A DNA stretch of 64,000 nt from Nocardioides nitrophenolicus (GTDB lineage Bacteria; Actinomycetota; Actinomycetes; Propionibacteriales; Nocardioidaceae): the NCBI RefSeq assembly GCF_016907515.1, contig NZ_JAFBBY010000001.1:4030001-4094000 (forward strand). Direction: 5' to 3'. The position numbers and the translations under genes are program-made. The notes under the pieces are model-generated. The model did not search any database and was not told the DNA's origin. It saw only the letters and a program-made list of their open reading frames with translations. Every line of letters starts with the position of its first letter. Position 1 is the stretch's first letter. Below, one piece after another: positions 59,957 to 64,000 of this stretch.

Positions 59957-61119
59957 GCCTGCACGACGAGTACGTCGGCCTCGGCCCGCTCGACGAGTTC
60001 CCGATCCACCAGCTCCCGCGCCCGGTGGCCTGGGCCGGGAGCAGCGACCGGAACTTCTACGACCGCTGCTACCTCAACGCCCACGACCGCACCGGCGACC
60101 TGTTCCTCATCACCGGGCTCGGCTTCTACCCGAACCTCGGCACCAAGGACGCCTTCGTCCTGCTCCGCCGCGGCGACGAGCAGACCGCCCTCCACCTCGG
60201 CGACGCCGCCGACCCGCGCGGCGCCGACCGGATGGCCCAGCAGGTCGGCAACTACCGGGTCGAGGTGGTCGAGCCGCTCCACAAGCTGCGCCTGGTGCTG
60301 GAGGAGACCGAGGGGATCGCGATGGACCTGACCTGGGAGGGCTCCTTCCCGGTCGTCCAGGAGCTGCCCCACGTGATGCGCCAGGGCAGCGGTACGACGC
60401 TCGACGCGCAGCGCTTCGCCCAGCTCGGGACCTGGGAGGGCGTGCTCAGCGTCGACGGCACCGACATCGAGGTCACCCCCGACCGCTGGGTCGGCTCGCG
60501 GGACCGCTCGTGGGGCATCCGCCCGGTGGGGGAGGCGGCGCCCGCCGGCAAGCCCGCGGACCCGGCGTTCGAGGGCATGTGGTGGCTCTACGTGCCGCTG
60601 CGCTTCGAGGAGTTCTGCGTCGTCGTCATCATCCAGGAGACGCCGGACGGCTTCCGCACGCTCAACGACTGCACGCGGGTCTGGCGCGACGGGCGGGTCG
60701 AGCAGCTCGGCTGGCCGCGGGTGACGATCCGCTACACGCCCGGCACCCGGATCCCGACCGGCGCCACCATCGCGTGCACCACGCCCGACGGCAAGGAGCT
60801 CGTGCTCGAGGTCGCCTCGAAGCTGCCCGTGCCGATCCACGTCGGCGGCGGCTACGGCGGCGACTCCGACTGGACCCACGGCATGTGGAAGGGCGCCGGC
60901 TTCACCGAGCGGCTCACCTACGACATGAACGACCCTGCCGTCGCCGGCCGGGTGATGTTCGGCGTGATCGACCATGTCGGGCAGGCCACCGTGCACGGCG
61001 CCGGGGCCGGCGTACCGGACGGTGCCGAGGGGTGGGGCCTGTTCGAGCACGGCGCCCTCGGGCGGCACGACCCCTCGGGATTCAGCGACTGGTTCGATCT
61101 GGCCAAGGAGAACTCATGA
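59953..61119 (+). CDS. Uncharacterised CrtC/AttH-like beta-barrel protein
   Basis: A 388-residue soluble protein without signal peptide or membrane segments. The many aromatic beta-strand blocks (SSDRNFYDRCYLNAHDRTG, RWVGSRDRSWGIRP, GMWWLYVPLRF) remind me of the lipocalin-like AttH/CrtC hydratase fold. I do not recognise a catalytic motif. It is coupled by ATGA overlaps to the phosphotransferase upstream and to the aldehyde dehydrogenase downstream, and its place suggests lipid or steroid side-chain metabolism. Confidence 0.6.
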   Translation: MSLHDEYVGLGPLDEFPIHQLPRPVAWAGSSDRNFYDRCYLNAHDRTGDLFLITGLGFYPNLGTKDAFVLLRRGDEQTALHLGDAADPRGADRMAQQVGNYRVEVVEPLHKLRLVLEETEGIAMDLTWEGSFPVVQELPHVMRQGSGTTLDAQRFAQLGTWEGVLSVDGTDIEVTPDRWVGSRDRSWGIRPVGEAAPAGKPADPAFEGMWWLYVPLRFEEFCVVVIIQETPDGFRTLNDCTRVWRDGRVEQLGWPRVTIRYTPGTRIPTGATIACTTPDGKELVLEVASKLPVPIHVGGGYGGDSDWTHGMWKGAGFTERLTYDMNDPAVAGRVMFGVIDHVGQATVHGAGAGVPDGAEGWGLFEHGALGRHDPSGFSDWFDLAKENS

Positions 61120-62573
61120 CGACCCTCGACCGCGACGCCCTCTTCATCGGCGGCACCTGGGCCAAGCCCGCGACGGACGCCGTGCTGGAGGTGGTCTCGC
61201 CGCACTCGGAGGAGATGGTCGCGCGGGTGCCGGAGGGCAGCACCGCCGACATCGACGCGGCCGTAGCGGCCGCGCGGAAGGCGTTCGACGAGGGGCCGTG
61301 GCCCCGGCTGAGCCCGGCCGAGCGGATCGACGTCGTCCAGAGCCTGTCCGGCCTGTACGCCGCCCGGCTCGAGGACATGGCGAGCGTCATCTCCACCGAG
61401 ATGGGCTCGCCGATCTCGTTCAGCTCGCTCGCGCAGGCGCCGGCCCCATGGATGCAGATCGAGGCATTCCTCGGCATCGCGCGGGAGTTCCCGTGGGAGG
61501 AGCGGCGCCCGGGTGTGCTCGGCGCGGACGTCGTCGTACGGCACGAGCCGGTGGGCGTCGTCGCGGCCATCCCGCCGTGGAACGTCCCCCAGTTCACGAT
61601 CCTGTCGAAGCTCGTGCCGGCCCTCCTGGCCGGGTGCACCGTCGTGGTGAAGCCCGCGCCGGAGACCCCGCTGGACGCCTACCTGCTGGCCGAGCTGCTC
61701 GTCGAGGCCGGCGTACCCGAGGGCGTGGTGTCGATCGTCGCGGGTGGTCGCGAGGTGGGGGAGCACCTGGTGCGCCACCCCGGCGTCGACAAGGTCGCCT
61801 TCACCGGCTCCACCGCCGCGGGCCGCAAGATCGGCGCGATCTGCGGCGAGCAGCTCAAGCGGGTCTCCCTCGAGCTCGGCGGCAAGTCCGCCGCGATCAT
61901 CCTCGACGACGCCGACGAGGCCGCCGCGATCGAGGGCCTGAAATTCCTCGGCGTGATGAACTCCGGCCAGGCCTGCGTCGCGCAGACCCGGGTCCTGGTC
62001 TCGCGCGAGCGGCACGACGCGTTCGCTGAGGCACTGGCCTCGGCGATCGGCGCCATGAAGGTCGGCGACCCGCTCGACCCCGCCACCGAGATCGGCCCCA
62101 TGGTCGCGCGGCGCCAGCAGGAGCGGGTGGCGTCGTACATCCGGCTCGGGCAGGAGGAGGGCGCCCGGCTGCTGACCGGCGGCGAGGGCCGCCCCGACGG
62201 ACTCGACCGCGGCTGGTACGTCCGCCCGACCGTCTTCGCCGGCGTCGACAACACCATGCGGATCGCCCAGGAGGAGATCTTCGGCCCGGTCCTCTCGGTC
62301 ATCCCCTACGCCGACGTGGCCGACGCGATCCGGATCGCCAACGACTCCGAGTACGGCCTGGCCGGCACCGTGTGGACCGCCGACCAGGAGGTCGGGCTCG
62401 ATGTCGCCCGCGGCGTGCGGACCGGCACCTACGGCGTCAACACCTACACCATGGACTTCGCGGCGCCCTTCGGTGGCTTCAAGGCCTCCGGGCTGGGCCG
62501 GGAGTTCGGGCCGGAGGGGCTGGCGCAGTACACCGAGGCGAAGTCGGTGTACCTGCCGCCGCCGGCGATGTAG
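61116..62573 (+). CDS. Aldehyde dehydrogenase
   Basis: A 485-residue NAD(P)-dependent enzyme. It has the nucleotide-binding FTGSTAAGRKIG, the general base Glu in LELGGKSAAI, and the catalytic Cys in MNSGQACVAQTRV. PWNVPQFTILSKLVPALLAG and EEIFGPVLSVIPY complete the ALDH signature. It resembles the group acting on long-chain or steroid-derived aldehydes, but the substrate is not predictable. It ends the operon and overlaps the CrtC-like gene by ATGA. Confidence 0.95.
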   Translation: MTTLDRDALFIGGTWAKPATDAVLEVVSPHSEEMVARVPEGSTADIDAAVAAARKAFDEGPWPRLSPAERIDVVQSLSGLYAARLEDMASVISTEMGSPISFSSLAQAPAPWMQIEAFLGIAREFPWEERRPGVLGADVVVRHEPVGVVAAIPPWNVPQFTILSKLVPALLAGCTVVVKPAPETPLDAYLLAELLVEAGVPEGVVSIVAGGREVGEHLVRHPGVDKVAFTGSTAAGRKIGAICGEQLKRVSLELGGKSAAIILDDADEAAAIEGLKFLGVMNSGQACVAQTRVLVSRERHDAFAEALASAIGAMKVGDPLDPATEIGPMVARRQQERVASYIRLGQEEGARLLTGGEGRPDGLDRGWYVRPTVFAGVDNTMRIAQEEIFGPVLSVIPYADVADAIRIANDSEYGLAGTVWTADQEVGLDVARGVRTGTYGVNTYTMDFAAPFGGFKASGLGREFGPEGLAQYTEAKSVYLPPPAM

Positions 62574-62594
62574 CGGGCGACGGCGACGGAAAAG

Positions 62595-62612
62595 TTGTCA
62601 CGCGGATGACAA
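62595..62612. promoter_or_regulatory. Candidate operator palindrome
   Basis: TTGTCA (62595-62600), 6 nt, TGACAA (62607-62612). TTGTCA could also be a -35 with TAAGCT at 62615-62620, though the 14-bp gap is short. It may control the small secreted protein gene. Confidence 0.4.
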
Positions 62613-62690
62613 AATAAGCTCCTCCAGCAGGTTGGTGGCGCCTGGACCGTTGAGATCCGCCGGTCGGTGTGGCCATGATCCGCTCCTCAG

Positions 62691-62713
62691 GGCCTCGCTT
62701 CGGGTGCGAGGCC
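62691..62713 (+). terminator. Hairpin before the small secreted protein gene
   Basis: GGCCTCGC (62691-62698), loop TTCGGGT, GCGAGGCC (62706-62713). It could terminate the upstream operon or form the leader of the next gene, whose ribosome-binding site GGAGGGGGAG follows at once. Confidence 0.5.
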
Positions 62714-62735
62714 CGTCTCGGAGGGGGAGCAGCTG

Positions 62736-63125
62736 ATGGGCATGAGGACGAGGGCGCTTGGTTCGGTCGTCGGGGTGGGGCTGGTGGCGACGGCAGCGGT
62801 CGTGGTCGGAGGTGCGTCGCTGTCGCCGGCCAGCGCGGCCTGCGCGGGAGGGTGGCGGTGGACGGCCGGCAACATCGCCAACTCGGAGCCGTCGTACGCG
62901 AGTCATGAGTGCGCGGGTCTGGTGGCGCACCAGACGGTGGTCCGGATCAGGATCCAGGGCTGGTACAACAACGGCAGCGGGTGGTCCGAGAGCTCGCTGT
63001 CGGAGAAGTGGGTCGACCCGGGCGTCTGGGACAACAAGGCGGTCGTGGGCGAGACGATGGACGGCGTCACGCTGAAGGGTGAGCGCGTCGGTGGCGACAA
63101 CTCCGACGTCTACTACTCGTTCTAG
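62736..63125 (+). CDS. Small secreted protein of unknown function
   Basis: A 129-residue exported protein. The signal peptide has MRTRALGSVVGVGLVATAAV and cleavage near residue 34 (SPASA). The mature part of about 95 residues has two Cys (ACAGGW, SHECAG), likely a disulfide, and many aromatic and Asn/Ser residues (WRWTAGNIANSEP, QGWYNNGSGWSESS). I do not recognise the family. Start ATG 62736 fits the GGAGGGGGAG ribosome-binding site. Confidence 0.75.
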   Translation: MGMRTRALGSVVGVGLVATAAVVVGGASLSPASAACAGGWRWTAGNIANSEPSYASHECAGLVAHQTVVRIRIQGWYNNGSGWSESSLSEKWVDPGVWDNKAVVGETMDGVTLKGERVGGDNSDVYYSF

Positions 63126-63141
63126 CCTGCTGGTGAGTGCG

Positions 63142-63987
63142 ATGCGTTGGAGAGCCGCCGCGGTTCTCGTGTGCGCGCTTGCCGCAGCGGGGTGTGCGAG
63201 CGATCCGGTGGGAAGCGGCGGCCCCGGCGAAGGACCGGGGTCGGCCGGGGTCGACCCGCAGGTCGTGGAGGACGTGATCGAGTACTTCCTTCCGATCCCG
63301 GGCGCGGAGAGCGCCGGTCGCGGTCGACGGATCGGCAACTTCACGAGCAATCTCCAGGTCCGAGAGGAATGCGGAGGGACGCCCATTCCGCTGGATCTGG
63401 TGCAGAGCACCAACGAGAGCACCTATCCAGAGCTCGACATGATCCGGGAGTGGGGGCTGCCGCCCATCTACTCGCCTGCTGAGCGGTACGGCCTGGACAT
63501 GGAGGACTACGAGGTCGGTGGTGAAGGCACGGACGGTGCGTGCTTGAAGAGGCTTTGGGAGGAGGACCGCGCAAAGGGCATCGACTCGGTCAGCGGTGTC
63601 GATTTCGAGGGCGTCGTCGACAAGCTCGCTCTACCGTGGCAGGAGGATCAGGAGCTGACGACGAGGAGTGATCCTCGGGTGCAGCCGTTGCGGGTGGCGA
63701 TGGCTCAGTGCCTGCGGGAGGGCTCGGGCCTGGCTGTGAGCGACGAGGACCCGTCGACGTCCTTCCTCAAGGGAGTCGACCGTGCCTACATCCTGGTGCC
63801 GGAGCCGGAGCGGGTCAGTGCCGAGACGGTGATGGAGTGGTCGGTGCTCTACGCCGACTGCGGTGAGCCCTACTACGCGAAGGTGAAGGAGCTGCTCGAG
63901 GAGGTGCGGCCGGCCTGGGTAGAACGCAACCGTGAGGTGATCGAGAACTTCGCCGCGAAGCTGGTGGAGCTCGGCTATGTCCCGTGA
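63142..63987 (+). CDS. Putative lipoprotein of unknown function
   Basis: A 281-residue protein with a lipoprotein signal peptide (MRWRAAAVLVCALAAAGC, lipobox AAGC, Cys18), followed by a Gly/Pro/Ser linker and a soluble domain with three further Cys (EECGGTP, ACLKRLW, QCLREG) and YADCGEPYY. No catalytic motif is recognised. An alternative GTG start lies at 63133. It follows the small secreted protein gene by 16 bp, so the two are probably an operon of exported proteins. The GC skew and codon use look slightly less biased than in the core genes. Confidence 0.75.
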   Translation: MRWRAAAVLVCALAAAGCASDPVGSGGPGEGPGSAGVDPQVVEDVIEYFLPIPGAESAGRGRRIGNFTSNLQVREECGGTPIPLDLVQSTNESTYPELDMIREWGLPPIYSPAERYGLDMEDYEVGGEGTDGACLKRLWEEDRAKGIDSVSGVDFEGVVDKLALPWQEDQELTTRSDPRVQPLRVAMAQCLREGSGLAVSDEDPSTSFLKGVDRAYILVPEPERVSAETVMEWSVLYADCGEPYYAKVKELLEEVRPAWVERNREVIENFAAKLVELGYVP

Positions 63988-64000
63988 TCGTCGTTCGCCA

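Noticed and set aside
62595..62612. Rex operator
   Set aside because: The palindrome has the same overall length as a Rex site but its arms (TTGTCA/TGACAA) and 6-nt centre do not match the Rex consensus.

Overview
The window is about 72% GC chromosomal DNA from an actinobacterium. The gene content suggests the Nocardioidaceae or a close relative of Nocardioides. Reasons are the GTG-rich starts, the -10 hexamers (TANNNT) placed 6-8 nt before start codons, GroEL with a His-rich tail next to CIRCE, the GuaB/GuaB3 pair, and a Rex-type operator at cydAB. I see no rRNA, tRNA, CRISPR array or transposase. Most of the window is core chromosome with a few accessory insertions.

Layout. 1-4.3 kb: the end of an ABC-F ATPase, a DUF5302 small protein, an HtrA-like protease, and an AbiEi/DUF559-like gene bracketed by two inverted copies of a 109-bp palindrome. 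4.3-12.5 kb: an acyl-CoA synthetase, divergent from a Pls/PosA-type single-module NRPS coupled to an M1 peptidase, then two tandem Uma2 genes that arose by a 664-bp duplication. 12.5-17.5 kb: citrate synthase, a BASS-family transporter, rplM-rpsI and glmM. 17.5-27.3 kb: a histidine kinase/response regulator pair, two ABC exporters, a large secreted protein and a Ser/Thr kinase; the regulator's C-terminus is encoded by a 158-bp palindromic element. 27.3-38.6 kb: coaA, then glmS-acpS-nnr-alr-hydrolase-(GNAT-TsaE), a GH16 hydrolase, and tsaB-rimI-tsaD. These supply cell-wall precursors, cofactor repair and the t6A tRNA modification. 38.7-47.8 kb: a methyltransferase, an MMPL transporter, groES-groEL under CIRCE, an ACT-GNAT protein, and cydAB under a Rex box. 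47.8-57.9 kb: zwf, an iron-regulated HtaA-domain protein, guaB with a TetR gene, a collagen-like protein, a GNAT, guaB3 and a nitrilase. 58.1-62.6 kb: a TetR gene divergent from a phosphotransferase/CrtC-like/aldehyde dehydrogenase operon with a KstR-type box. 62.7-64 kb: two exported proteins of unknown function.

Three palindromic repeat families are visible. One is the 109-bp pair around the AbiEi-like gene. The second is the 158-bp element inside the response regulator. The third is a 63-bp element found at two separate convergent gene junctions. Together with the leaderless -10/start arrangement and the NRPS-peptidase pair, they are the least ordinary features here. All functional calls come from reading the sequence and from family knowledge; no database search was run.
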